Notes: generated by a model from the sequence alone, not told the origin. A DNA stretch of 50,261 nucleotides from Methylobacterium gnaphalii (GCF_007992215.1 NZ_BJZV01000027.1:1-50261); one strand, 5' to 3'; shown: positions 1 to 8,479, counted from the first letter of the stretch. Made by a program: numbers and translations.

Positions 1-3
1 GGC

Positions 4-43
4 CGACCCTGCACTAACTTTGAACTCGGACCACCGCATGGGG
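4..43. repeat. Short dispersed repeat, copy 1
   Basis: This roughly 40-bp stretch begins with CGACCCTGCACTAA and has a second copy at 21150-21190, with only a handful of substitutions. Its position at the start of the broken recombinase gene suggests that this is the edge of an inserted or deleted unit that replaced the natural 5' end of that gene. No transposase is seen with either copy, so I do not assign it to an insertion-sequence family. Confidence 0.5.
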
Positions 44-1099
44 GCAGGTCACCAACGGCTTCAGGCCGAAGCGTTGGCATTTGCCGCTGGACACGCCCGT
101 AAATCCGATCGCTTCGATGGGACCATCCTCTCGCTCTCGCGGCGTTATCAGACTGGTCCAGCGAGCCCGTTCCAGCGGCTGAAGCACAATAGCCGCCGCA
201 AAGACCTCTACACGCTGAAGCTGATCGAAGCGGCCTTCGGCAACAGGTCGCTCGCCGCCCTAAGGGTAGGGGACTTCTATCGCTGGTACGACAAGGCCAA
301 GGAACCAAAAGCACCCGGAGATCCGGAGCGCCTGCGTCGCGCGTACGGCATCATCAAGAAGCTGCGCGAGCTCTTCGCCTATGGCGTCATGGCCGAATTG
401 CCGGACTGCGCTCGGCTCTATGCGATCCTGCGACATGCGCGCTTCAAGCAGCCTGCTCGTCGACGCATCTCAATGGACCTGTCTCACGTCCAGGCGTTCA
501 TCGCGACGGCCTTGCGCCTGGACCGCCTCTCTCTGGCGCTCGGCACCGCCATTCAATTTGAAACTGCCCTGCGACAAAAGGACGTCATCGGCGAATGGGA
601 GCCGATCTCGGCAGGGGAGGGTGGAGGTTCGTTCGTCCTAAGGGGACGCCGATAGACCAATGGCCTTACGTGGCAGGACATCGATCCGAATCTGGTGATC
701 CGAAAAGCGACGACGAAAACCGGAGCCTTCGCGGCTCACGACCTCAAGCTCTGCCCGTTGGTAAGCGAACTCATCGCGCTCATTCCCCCCGAAGCTCGGA
801 TCGGACCCGTCATCGTGGATGAGTTGGCCGGACGCCCCTACGCCGAGTCAGCGTATGGGCGTGAATGGCGTGTCGTGGCACGGGCAGCCGGCGTGCCGGA
901 TAACGTTTGGAACATGGACGCTAGAGCTGGCGCCATCACTGAAGCCGAGGATGCCGGCGCCGACCTCGACCATATCCGGTCAGCTGCAGCACATTCTCAG
1001 ACGGCTACAACCCAACGCTACTCGCGAGGTGCGCTCGGGAAATCACGCCACGTCGCCGAGCTTCGGATCGCACACAGGGCTGCGAAGAACGGATCCTGA
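20..1099 (+). pseudogene. Broken tyrosine recombinase (integrase), amber stop inside
   Basis: One reading frame runs from a TTG at 20 (alternative ATG at 38) to 1099, interrupted only by TAG at 653-655. The frame continues directly after the stop with residues typical of the family (TNGLTWQDID), so a TGG-to-TAG change is the simplest explanation. The N-terminal half looks like a core-binding domain. The catalytic half keeps an arginine in ETALRQKDV, a histidine-containing box and a tyrosine in TTQRYSRG. The start lies within a short dispersed repeat, so the N-terminus may also be truncated. The gene ends 96 bp from the 3' end of the tRNA-Gly gene, the usual place for an element integrating at a tRNA 3' end; it probably belonged to an older element extending left of the window. 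It is distinct in sequence from the integrase at 30320-31579. Confidence 0.75.
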
Positions 1100-1115
1100 A
1101 CGAAACAGGAGGCCG

Positions 1116-1148
1116 ATGGGGAACACCATGGGGAACATGGGGAACACC
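1116..1148. repeat. Three tandem ATGGGGAAC-type direct repeats
   Basis: Three head-to-tail copies of ATGGGGAAC (the first and third extended by ACC) lie between the broken recombinase gene and the tRNA 3' end. Direct repeats in this place are typical of arm-type binding sites for a tyrosine recombinase. That role is inferred from position only. Confidence 0.5.
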
Positions 1149-1194
1149 TAGACCATAATCGAGAGCGAAAAGATCAGTGATACGAGACACTTAG

Positions 1195-1269
1195 TGGAGC
1201 GGGCGATCGGGATCGAACCGACGACATTCAGCTTGGGAAGCTGACGTTCTACCACTGAACTACGCCCGC
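1195..1269 (-). tRNA. tRNA-Gly (anticodon CCC)
   Basis: The reverse strand folds as a complete tRNA: a 7-bp acceptor stem GCGGGCG/CGCCCGC, D-arm with AGTTCAGTGGTAGAAC, an anticodon stem TCAGC/GCTGA closing the loop TTCCCAA (anticodon CCC), a T-arm with GGTTCGATCCC, and an encoded CCA (1195-1197). It reads GGG codons. The gene is the integration target for this region: its 5' 39 nt (1231-1269) and upstream flank are repeated at 31728-31966. In the model favoured here the 3' part (1195-1230) is the ancestral chromosomal end, while the 5' part and promoter came with the island. Confidence 0.95.
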
Positions 1270-1469
1270 GAACCTATGCGCTATGAGACGCTTAGGTGCC
1301 CTACGTCAACGTTCGTTGCGCGAAGGCGAGGTCGTACGTAGCAGCTTCGTAGCGCCCGCGCCACGGGTGCAGATGCCATCTAAGCGATAAGAGATAGAGA
1401 TAGGCCTTGGGCACCATGTGGCCGCCCACGCGCCGATCGGATTCGCCTTCGCTGTTCCGGTTTGCGCCA
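1231..1469. repeat. attL: 239-bp direct repeat including tRNA-Gly 5' half
   Basis: This segment aligns without gaps to 31728-31966 (constant offset 30497), with 22 mismatches. The first 57 bp are identical and cover the tRNA from the anticodon loop to its 5' end plus 18 bp upstream; the remainder is upstream flank, probably including the tRNA promoter. Identity stops abruptly at the anticodon loop side (A at 1230 against T at 31727), which places the crossover at or near the anticodon loop or stem. Confidence 0.85.
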
Positions 1470-1550
1470 CGAGGAGACGTTGAATCTGCTCCACATTCCG
1501 GACATTCGGGCATAGAGTTGGAGGGCACTGACGCGCTTGGCCACATAAGC

Positions 1551-2435
1551 TCAGTCGTCGCGTTCAACTGCGCCCGGTACCTTGTCACGCGTGATCGGAT
1601 TAAGTGCGCGCAGCACCGCTAGGCCCTCGCGGGCATAGGCTTCGAGGAGCTCCAGGAATTCTTGGTAACCGGTCGCGGCCGCGAGGTCCGCGGGCACCTC
1701 GACCTTGAACTCGTCTCGGACCACGCCCCGGAGATCAATCGGCAGCCCTGGTAGTGGCGTTGCCTGGCCAAGTTGGCGCAGGTACGGCGAAAAGGCCGGC
1801 AGGATCGCGCCGATGAAGAGGTACTTTCGCCAGACGCGATAGTACGCCTCGCGCTCCGCCTCATCCTCGATCAGGTTCATGCCCGGGATGCCGAACGGCT
1901 CGTAATAGGTCTCAATGCTGTCGACAGCGCGCGCGAGTGACCACGTCCGGGCGCCGACCCACTTCTCGAAATGCCGCTGCTGAAACTGCGCGAAGGTGAG
2001 GAGTTCGATGTTAGTGTTGTGGGCGGCGAGGAGCGCGCCCGGCTGGAAGCCCACTTTCGAGATGATGTAACCGCGATGCGCGCCCGCCTCGGCCATCACA
2101 GTCCGGAAGCTGAAGACCACGTCCTGTGGGACATTGCTCTTCCAATTCTTGCACTCGCAGAGCGTGACCGTCTTGATCCCGTTGACCGTCTCCGTCGCCA
2201 TCACGTCAACTGCGGCCTCGCCGCCCCGGGGCAGGGCGATGGCGGCCTGGCGCACGGCGTCCATCCCACACTCAGCGAGGATCTGGCGCACCGCCTCTTC
2301 CAAGGCCTCCCAGGTCGGCGGTTCGCGTTGGGTGATCACGGGGTCATGGCCTTCCTCGGGGCAAGCCCACGGTGATGCTGAATGGATAGTGTGGCCGACA
2401 CCTGCGGTCCACCGAACATCTGGGCTGTACGACAC
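1551..2435 (-). CDS. Mrr-like restriction endonuclease family protein
   Basis: The protein (294 aa from the upstream ATG) carries an Mrr-type PD-(D/E)XK nuclease core. An N-terminal helix (TWEALEEAVRQILAE) is followed by the Asp of AVDVMA near residue 74 and the E-C-K pair near residues 92-94, then a strand-helix unit around RGYIISKVGFQPGALLAA that is common in the family. The C-terminal 150 residues are not recognised and may sense the target. Mrr-family enzymes usually cut DNA carrying foreign methylation. The first 32 residues look non-conserved, and a GTG at 2337-2339 is a plausible true start. The gene ends only 82 bp from the attL repeat, making it the outermost cargo gene at the left end. 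Confidence 0.75.
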   Translation of the reverse strand: MSYSPDVRWTAGVGHTIHSASPWACPEEGHDPVITQREPPTWEALEEAVRQILAECGMDAVRQAAIALPRGGEAAVDVMATETVNGIKTVTLCECKNWKSNVPQDVVFSFRTVMAEAGAHRGYIISKVGFQPGALLAAHNTNIELLTFAQFQQRHFEKWVGARTWSLARAVDSIETYYEPFGIPGMNLIEDEAEREAYYRVWRKYLFIGAILPAFSPYLRQLGQATPLPGLPIDLRGVVRDEFKVEVPADLAAATGYQEFLELLEAYAREGLAVLRALNPITRDKVPGAVERDD

Positions 2436-2480
2436 CCGAACGCTACAAGGGTCATCCCGGCAACCCGAGATTGACCGCGC

Positions 2481-2939
2481 TTGGCCGAGATCGACCCGAT
2501 TGTTGAACCGCTCCTGACTGGGCTGCTGAACAGCCCGATGGCGGACTATGGCCGCGCGGCCACGGTGCGGCTCGAGGAGAACGAAGGATTCCGCGACGAG
2601 CGCTTCGACCTTCGCGCAGGCAGGCGGGCTGCGCAGCGCCAGCGTCGCCGGATGCGCGCTGAGCGGCAGATCATGGCAATCGACGCCGTCGTCCAGAACG
2701 CGCTGATCCGCGAGCTCGCGCTTACCGATCGCCTTCAGGGTCTGGCCGAACGGCTCAAGATTCGCTCAATCGGCGTCCTTCCGGCCGGCACCGGCGAGGC
2801 GACGGCCGAAGCGGTTTCCAGCCCGGGCCCGGTCGATGAGCTCCTCAATCCTGCGCGCGCTACGGCAATCAAGACCTTCCTGGAGGTTTGGGCCGACGCC
2901 GTCCGCGAGACGCGCCAGCGGCTGGAGCATGAGCTCTAA
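2481..2939 (+). CDS. Small helical protein of unknown function, coupled to a nuclease-like gene
   Basis: This 152-aa protein from a TTG start is not recognised. It is charged and probably mostly helical, with an Arg-rich stretch (GRRAAQRQRRRMRAERQ) around residues 47-63 and no obvious membrane segment. Its stop codon overlaps the next start by one base (TAATG at 2937-2941), so the two genes are almost certainly translated together. An internal ATG at 2538 is an alternative start. It is divergent from the Mrr-like gene and convergent with the Gabija genes, so it forms an independent two-gene unit with 2939-3724. A partner or inhibitor role is possible but unproven. Confidence 0.6.
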   Translation: MAEIDPIVEPLLTGLLNSPMADYGRAATVRLEENEGFRDERFDLRAGRRAAQRQRRRMRAERQIMAIDAVVQNALIRELALTDRLQGLAERLKIRSIGVLPAGTGEATAEAVSSPGPVDELLNPARATAIKTFLEVWADAVRETRQRLEHEL

Positions 2940-3724
2940 TGGCCAAGCCCAGTGCCGCCACCCTAGCGAAAACTGCGGCCGAGAAGGCGGCGATGGAAGC
3001 TAGGATCAGCAAGGCCGCGGCCGACCTAGCGGTCGCCGCGCCGAGCCTCGCCTCAACGAAGGGTAAGACCTACGAGACCTGGGTCATGTTCGAAATCGCC
3101 GCACGGCTCGCGATAAGCCACAAGGTCAAGGCCCGCAATAGCGCAGGCAAGTCGACCACCACCTTCCGGGTGCGCGGCGGGCCCGGGCACATCAAGTCGG
3201 CGAGCGAGCCCCCCGGCAAACTACCCTGCCACTTCGAGCTCGGGTCGCCCCAGGCGAGAGAGCCGCTCGAACTTCACAACAGCGTCGAGCACGTCGGCCT
3301 CAGCGACGAGACGCACGAGTTCGACGTGTCGGCGATCTCGAAGCGGTACACCTCGGGCCTGCGGAAGTCTGCAAAGGGGGGACCCTACGAGGGCCCGTGT
3401 GCCCTCGGCCTGGAATTGAAGGCTTATGACGTTGCGACTACGCTGGACAAGGCGATCGCGCGCGCCTTGCTAGGCACCGTCGTCGACCTCCACCCCGGCG
3501 CGGTCGTCAAGAGCGTGAAGATCGAATTCCGCGCCAAGGCTTCCGACACCTATGTCGAACGCTTCGGCTATCCGCGCGCGGCGCTCCTGACGACGGCTTG
3601 GATCACGCCCGAGACGCGGAAATTCCTTGAAGCCTACGGGATCGGCTCCCACCCCAATGTCGCGCCAGGGCACAACGAAGGCGATCTTGACGCACTGGCG
3701 TCTATGATCAGGCCTTGGCTCTGA
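2939..3724 (+). CDS. Putative PD-(D/E)XK-like protein, unknown family
   Basis: The protein has 261 residues. The first 40 or so are Ala/Lys-rich and helical. The core contains an ordered set of acidic residues compatible with a PD-(D/E)XK nuclease: Glu in KTYETWVMFEIA (about 45), Asp in HEFDVSAI (about 128) and the E-x-K of LGLELKAYD (about 159-161). I do not recognise a named family, so nuclease activity is an inference from motif order. It overlaps the 152-aa gene by one base and is followed by a 150-bp gap to the convergent gajB-like gene. The two-gene unit inside a dense defence island is a good candidate for an undescribed defence system. Confidence 0.6.
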   Translation: MAKPSAATLAKTAAEKAAMEARISKAAADLAVAAPSLASTKGKTYETWVMFEIAARLAISHKVKARNSAGKSTTTFRVRGGPGHIKSASEPPGKLPCHFELGSPQAREPLELHNSVEHVGLSDETHEFDVSAISKRYTSGLRKSAKGGPYEGPCALGLELKAYDVATTLDKAIARALLGTVVDLHPGAVVKSVKIEFRAKASDTYVERFGYPRAALLTTAWITPETRKFLEAYGIGSHPNVAPGHNEGDLDALASMIRPWL

Positions 3725-3874
3725 CGTCTACCTGCGCGCGGCCGCCGGGGATGGAGCCTGCTATGGCAGCGATCTTCTTACCCGACCAATGCTCGTCGAC
3801 CCGCGCCCACGCTTGCCGATTGTTCGTCACATTGGCTCGGCCGGAACTCGCCTGTCGGGCTGGCAGAGCTTGGA

Positions 3875-5581
3875 TTAGGGAAGTAACGAACAAGGGTCCT
3901 GGAGTGGCGTCATTAGAACAACGCTGCGCTTCGCGCGCGTGGCCGCCACATGGAGATTGGATCGGGCGGAGCGCTCGCGGTCGCCGCCTCTCGCTGACAG
4001 GTAGCGCTGGTAGACACCCTCGAAGACGATGACCTCGTCGAACTCCTTTCCCTTGGACTTGTGGATCGTCATCACCGTCACCCCGCGATGCGGGCGGGTC
4101 GTGGCGGCGAACTGATCCTCGACAACTGCGGCCGCCAGGTGTTCACGGGCGTCGCGATATGCACCGTTTGCGCGCCAGGCCTCGGCGAGTCGTCCCTCGA
4201 TCTGGGCACCGCGCTGAAGCAGACGTAGATGACGCGCCTCACGAGCGACATGCTGCAGCTCTTCACGCGGGCTGTCCGCAAGGGCAGCGCGGACCAGGCG
4301 CCAGTCCGACATCGGATCGCCTGTGAGCACGATCTGCCGAACATTGCCGACGAGATCGCGGACGTCCGTCGGAATGCCTCGGGCTCCATAGCCTGCATCG
4401 CCGCGCTGCCGGACTTGGCCGGCCGCCCGCCTCAGGCGTCCCGCCTTAGTCAGTGCTGTCGATCCAGCGGCCTCGGTGCGGCCCACCTCAAAGGAGGCTA
4501 GAGCTTCGAGCACCAAGGCGGCCAGCTGATGGGGGTCGTTGTGCGGCTCGAGTAGGAGCGCGATCAAAGCCGATGCCAAAATTGGCCCCTCAGCGGCGAC
4601 CAGGATCTCGGCCGGGTAGGCGGGCAGTCCGTGGTCAGAGCCACGCATGTAGTCGAAGGCGGCGATCGCAAGGGCGTTGGTGGGGACAAGGATCGCGACG
4701 GACCACTCCGGCGAACGGCGATAACGGTTCACAGCCTGCAGCATAGCCTGCTTCAACGGCCGCAGGCTCTGTCCACGGTAGCGGTCAATGGTAACGCCGG
4801 AATAGGGCTCAGGCCGGAAAGCGCCATCCAGAATGGCGTCGGCGAACCGGATGATGTCTGTCCCCGCGCTACGGTTGTTCTCGCCGCCAAAATCGAACGG
4901 CTCCGGCTGGAACGCAGCGAGGAAATCATCAAACCGACGGGGGTCGGCGCCCTTGAAGTCGTAGATGCGCTGCTTCGGATCGCCGAGGGCGATCAGCCGG
5001 CTGCGTTGGCCGAGTGTGAAAATCATCTTCCACTCCTCGGCGTTCGTGTCCTGGAACTCATCGACGATGATCAGCGGGTAGGCGAAAGCATAGGCCTCAG
5101 CCAAGACCTCCAACCGGGTGAACAGCTCCACAAGAAGAGTCGGGAAGAGGTCGAAGGCGACGAGGCCCTCTTCGTCGAATAGCTGTCGCTGCCGGGCAAA
5201 ACGGGCGGCACCGTCGAGGCCGGCCAGCCGGTCCCGCGCCTGGGTCGGCAGGAGCAGCCGAACCCCTGGCTTGGCGCACAGCAAGTAGCCGTGGCTCTTC
5301 AGGATGGTCCAGGCGAACCCGTGGTAGGTGCTGATCTCGATCCGCGAGAGCTGATCGGAGCCAATGGTCGCTGTCGCCTGCTCGGCAACGCGGGCGACGG
5401 TGGCGCGGGCAAAGCTTAGAAACAGGGCCTTGCCCGCCGCGCCTAGGCGTCCTGCGTCGAAGTCGACGCAGGCCTTGGCCAGTGCGATGGTCGTCTTCCC
5501 AGAGCCTGCGCCGCCACGAACGAGCACGTGCCCTGTGGTCGCCAGGAGTCGCCGCTTGTCATCGGTGAGGACAAGGGCCAT
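3875..5581 (-). CDS. gajB: GajB-like UvrD/SF1 helicase (Gabija component)
   Basis: This is a 568-aa superfamily 1A (UvrD/Rep-like) helicase. Walker A GGAGSGKTT lies at about residues 22-30, motif Ia around ALFLSFARATV, the Walker B DEFQDT at about 172-177, motif III around ALGDPKQRIYDFKGAD, motif V TIHKSKGKEFDEV at about 505-517, and motif VI AATRAKR near the C-terminus. It starts 4 bp after the stop of the OLD-family gene upstream, so the pair forms one transcript. An OLD-family ATPase-TOPRIM nuclease directly followed by a UvrD-like helicase is the Gabija arrangement, in which GajB works with GajA against phage. It is somewhat longer than the Bacillus cereus GajB. Confidence 0.85.
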   Translation of the reverse strand: MALVLTDDKRRLLATTGHVLVRGGAGSGKTTIALAKACVDFDAGRLGAAGKALFLSFARATVARVAEQATATIGSDQLSRIEISTYHGFAWTILKSHGYLLCAKPGVRLLLPTQARDRLAGLDGAARFARQRQLFDEEGLVAFDLFPTLLVELFTRLEVLAEAYAFAYPLIIVDEFQDTNAEEWKMIFTLGQRSRLIALGDPKQRIYDFKGADPRRFDDFLAAFQPEPFDFGGENNRSAGTDIIRFADAILDGAFRPEPYSGVTIDRYRGQSLRPLKQAMLQAVNRYRRSPEWSVAILVPTNALAIAAFDYMRGSDHGLPAYPAEILVAAEGPILASALIALLLEPHNDPHQLAALVLEALASFEVGRTEAAGSTALTKAGRLRRAAGQVRQRGDAGYGARGIPTDVRDLVGNVRQIVLTGDPMSDWRLVRAALADSPREELQHVAREARHLRLLQRGAQIEGRLAEAWRANGAYRDAREHLAAAVVEDQFAATTRPHRGVTVMTIHKSKGKEFDEVIVFEGVYQRYLSARGGDRERSARSNLHVAATRAKRSVVLMTPLQDPCSLLP

Positions 5582-5585
5582 GCGG

Positions 5586-7361
5586 TTACTTGAACTGGTC
5601 AGGAAGGATCGGAGTCGGCGGGGGTGGCGGTGCAGGTGGCGCCGCCATGGTCTTCAGGGCCGCGAGGATGGTCCGCATGGTTTGCGGCACGTGCGCGGCA
5701 CCCGTGCATTGCTCAAAGAAGACGGTGATGTAATCCGCGCCCTTCTTATGGAGGAACAGCGCATTGAACGCGGCATCGTGCGTGCCTGCCGGCGGCAGAA
5801 CGTTGGTCAGGGCAGGCGGCCACTCGCCCTGGCCGTTGAACCAGTCGACAAACCAGGACTGCATGTTAGCGGGGACCTCCGCGTTCAGAAGGTTCTCGAA
5901 CCCGGCATAGGGCTGCTCAAAGGCTTGGTCGCAGGCGGCCACGATCACCGCCTTGTCGGCGGGAGTCTGCTGGTCGAAGATCGTGGCGGTCATCTTACCG
6001 AGACCCCGGAAGAAGCGGGCGAAGTCGGCGACCGCGGTTTGGCTGCCAGCGTCGAAAGGCACCCAGCCGAGGGTGTCAAGCCGGTCGTACGTCTGGGGCT
6101 CGAAGCTGGCGGCCCGTCGGGCGGCCGCGCTGTAGGCGACCAATTCGGTCTTACCTTCCACCACCAGGACGCGGCGGGCCAACAAGGCCTCACAGAAACG
6201 AGTCCTGAACCCGTCGCGGAAGACCTTGAGCTTTAAGTTGTCCGGCAGGACGACCCGCGCGGCGTTGAGTAAGCCCGTGCCGTCGCGCGTCATCACCGTC
6301 ATCTGCTCGGGCGCAAATTGCTCGATGACGTACGGCGAGTGCGAAGTGAAAAGCGCTTGAGCCGCCAGGTCGCGCACCTTATCGACCACGCGCTTCTGGA
6401 CGTGCGGCGGCAACGACAGTTCCGGCTCCTCCATGGCAAAGATAACCCGACCCTGCCGCCGCTGGGCGATCAGACCGAGCATGGCCAGGACCAGAGCGTT
6501 GATCGTGCCGGAACCCTGGTGCTGGAATGGCGCGGCATAGCCAGGAACCCCCGTCGCCAGAAAGGACTTCAACACTCGGCGGAGGTCTTCGCGGGTCAGC
6601 TCCGAGACCCGAAGGTGCGGAGCGTCGGCCCATTCCCCGGGGACGATCTCGCGCATCGCGTCGCGGATGTCGGTGAGGATCTTGCCGAACTCCGGGTCCT
6701 TGGCCCCGACGACATCGAGGTCGCGCAGCCCGTCGAGCAGGCCCTCCCACATGCGCGTGCGCACCTCATAGGTGCGCAAGATCACGTCGAGCAGCGAGCC
6801 GCGCTCCATCGAGAGCGCCCGACTTCCCGTGCGCAGGGCGCGCAGGTGAAGGAAGCCAAACTCCCGCTTGTCGCCGGACCGGCATTCAGCCTGCGGCACG
6901 CCCTGGTCGTTTCGGGGTACAGCGAACCAGGTTTTGGCGGTGAACTCGTCGGCGTCGGCATCGTAGGCGCCCTCGAAGCGGACGCGGACCGCGGGCTTCG
7001 TGCCCGGTGCCGCGGCCGCGACGAGGTCGGCGGCCACGTCCTTACTAGCTGGCCGCCAAAATTCGAGATTGTTGCGGAACTTGGTGCAGAGCTGGTCGTC
7101 GAGCTCGGAAATCACGACCTCAACGACGATCTTTTTGCCCGCTTCGCCATCGCGCGCCTGGTAGTCGCCGCCGAAGAAATCGTGCTCGTCGATCGCCTGC
7201 GTGCGAGACAAGCGATCTGCGCCGACGGCAAGCTCAATGGCCTCGAGCACCGTCGACTTCCCGGTGTTGTTGTCGCCCAGGAAGACAACCGTGCCATCCA
7301 GCTCGATGTCAGCCTGCCGAACGCCTCGGAAATTCGCGATGTGAACGCGGACGATCCGCAC
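5586..7361 (-). CDS. gajA: GajA-like OLD-family ATPase-TOPRIM endonuclease (Gabija component)
   Basis: The 591-aa protein has an N-terminal ABC-type ATPase half with Walker A GDNNTGKST (about residues 28-36), the signature/Walker B region FAMEEPELSLP (about 305-315) and the H-loop LFTSHSPYV (about 335-343). A C-terminal TOPRIM half begins with VLVVEGKTEL (about 395-404), whose first Glu is the expected metal ligand, and continues with an acidic IFDQQ. The last 20 residues are Pro-rich. GajA proteins are nucleotide-sensing, sequence-specific DNA endonucleases. The gene lies immediately upstream of the UvrD-like helicase. A small controller-like HTH gene lies 170 bp upstream on the same strand and may drive or repress the whole unit. 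Confidence 0.87.
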   Translation of the reverse strand: MRIVRVHIANFRGVRQADIELDGTVVFLGDNNTGKSTVLEAIELAVGADRLSRTQAIDEHDFFGGDYQARDGEAGKKIVVEVVISELDDQLCTKFRNNLEFWRPASKDVAADLVAAAAPGTKPAVRVRFEGAYDADADEFTAKTWFAVPRNDQGVPQAECRSGDKREFGFLHLRALRTGSRALSMERGSLLDVILRTYEVRTRMWEGLLDGLRDLDVVGAKDPEFGKILTDIRDAMREIVPGEWADAPHLRVSELTREDLRRVLKSFLATGVPGYAAPFQHQGSGTINALVLAMLGLIAQRRQGRVIFAMEEPELSLPPHVQKRVVDKVRDLAAQALFTSHSPYVIEQFAPEQMTVMTRDGTGLLNAARVVLPDNLKLKVFRDGFRTRFCEALLARRVLVVEGKTELVAYSAAARRAASFEPQTYDRLDTLGWVPFDAGSQTAVADFARFFRGLGKMTATIFDQQTPADKAVIVAACDQAFEQPYAGFENLLNAEVPANMQSWFVDWFNGQGEWPPALTNVLPPAGTHDAAFNALFLHKKGADYITVFFEQCTGAAHVPQTMRTILAALKTMAAPPAPPPPPTPILPDQFK

Positions 7362-7531
7362 GACCCGTCCCCTGAACTAGCTCCACCTTTGCGAGCCTAG
7401 CAGGTCTTTCGGCCCCAGGCCGCTAAAGGTTCGCGCCCGCGAGCGGACCTTCCGAACGTCGCCAATGGGTCACTCTCCTCCGAGAAGTCGAAAAACCCCA
7501 CCACCGGCTCACCCAGAAGCCCCGCGGCAGT

Positions 7532-7744
7532 TCAATCGTCCCGGCTGACGATCTGTTCGATGTCGCTGCCTAGCGCCTCGGCGATGCGCTGGAGCACCAC
7601 GATTGTCGGGTTGCGGCGCCCTCGCTCGACGCCACTTAAATACGTCGGATGGACACCCGCGCGGTGAGCCAGCTCCTCCTGGGAGTAGCCACGCTCGCGG
7701 CGAAGCGCCTGCACATTCAGGCCCACCCTTTTTCGCACGTCCAT
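7532..7744 (-). CDS. XRE-family HTH regulator, controller (C-protein) like
   Basis: This 70-aa protein is a single lambda-repressor-type HTH. The helices around YSQEELAHRAGVHPTYLSGV and the ERGRRNPT segment are characteristic of the small C proteins that time the expression of restriction-modification genes. I chose the ATG at 7744 rather than the longer frame (to 7780) because the family is about 70-80 aa and the extra residues are not conserved. A GACT-ATG-AGTC palindrome at 7782-7792, matching the C-box pattern, lies 38 bp upstream, between this gene and the divergent 218-aa gene. The gajA-like gene follows 170 bp downstream on the same strand, so the Gabija pair may be under its control. 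Confidence 0.85.
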   Translation of the reverse strand: MDVRKRVGLNVQALRRERGYSQEELAHRAGVHPTYLSGVERGRRNPTIVVLQRIAEALGSDIEQIVSRDD

Positions 7745-7781
7745 CGTCGGACGACAGGGGGTCGACCCGACGCCGACCACA

Positions 7782-7792
7782 GACTATGAGTC
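7782..7792. promoter_or_regulatory. C-box-like operator GACTATGAGTC
   Basis: A perfect inverted repeat GACT-nnn-AGTC lies in the 78-bp divergent region between the XRE gene (start 7744, minus) and the gene at 7823 (plus). A second, weaker palindromic stretch (AAGTCGCTT) follows at 7794-7802. C-protein operators have the GACT/AGTC half-site pattern. The assignment rests on the motif plus the adjacent C-like gene. Confidence 0.65.
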
Positions 7793-7822
7793 AAGTCGCT
7801 TGCCTCATGCCTGTGCGGGGTC

Positions 7823-8479
7823 GTGTTCAACAGTTTTGCCGATTTCGGCCTCGACGGCCTGGAGGCACTTCGGGCTGTCATAGCGGCCACGCCATATCGC
7901 ACGATCGATCAGGCGGTGGCCTCGTTGGTGGTCTTTAGCCACCCAGACACTGTTCGACAGACCGGCTGTCGCCCCTTCGTCAAAACCGTGAGGGATGCCG
8001 CGCGCCGCGGTCAGATCGAGGAGCGGGGAGGGGTCCTCGTTGGTCTCGACGATAACAAGAGCCCGACTGACGCCTTCTTGTGGTGCAATGCTCTGCGACG
8101 GCCACGGGAGGCGCAGTTCAATCACGTATACGCCGACAGTGCCGACCCGGAGAGTTATACCTCTTTGGCCAACTTGTGCGTTACGCCTTCGTTTATCGCT
8201 AAACTGACCGACACAGACCCGTACGTTCGTAGCCTACTAAGGTATCGCACCTTCGACCTCTACGGCTGGGTTCCTGCGGGCTTGGCCGAGCCGGAGCGGC
8301 CTCCCAAGTACGACCGGCTGGTTTGGGCGCCGCCGCTGCCGCCGGTGGCTGACGTTGAAGCAGTGAGCCGCGCGCGGATGAGTCGAAAACCTCGGGACCG
8401 CACTGTGCAGATTGTGCGGCGGATCGGCTGGGTCTTCGGGGATTTCGAGGCGACGGTCGTACCATATGGGAAGGTATGA
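7823..8479 (+). CDS. Protein of unknown function, divergent from the controller gene
   Basis: The 218-aa protein starts with GTG. I do not recognise a named family. The best-defined part is residues 90-160: an Asn-His pair (AQFNHVY), a YTSLANLCVTPSFIAKL segment and LRYRTFDLYGWVP. The spacing of NH and ANL faintly recalls an HNH-type fold with one ligand missing, but this is weak. The gene is divergent from the XRE controller gene and shares its 78-bp promoter region with the C-box palindrome. That arrangement suggests it is a regulated member of the same defence locus, possibly a third Gabija-associated effector. Confidence 0.55.
   Translation: MFNSFADFGLDGLEALRAVIAATPYRTIDQAVASLVVFSHPDTVRQTGCRPFVKTVRDAARRGQIEERGGVLVGLDDNKSPTDAFLWCNALRRPREAQFNHVYADSADPESYTSLANLCVTPSFIAKLTDTDPYVRSLLRYRTFDLYGWVPAGLAEPERPPKYDRLVWAPPLPPVADVEAVSRARMSRKPRDRTVQIVRRIGWVFGDFEATVVPYGKV

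Noticed and set aside
5364..6236. 290-codon plus-strand frame
   Set aside because: It spans the antisense strand of the gajB/gajA junction and has no recognisable features.
3875..7361. Reading the UvrD/OLD pair as a DNA-repair (RecBCD or AddAB-like) locus
   Set aside because: The helicase lacks a nuclease domain and the partner has the ATPase-TOPRIM layout of OLD/GajA. The tandem order matches Gabija.
6318..7400. 360-codon plus-strand frame
   Set aside because: Antisense shadow of the gajA-like gene; no domain or plausible start.
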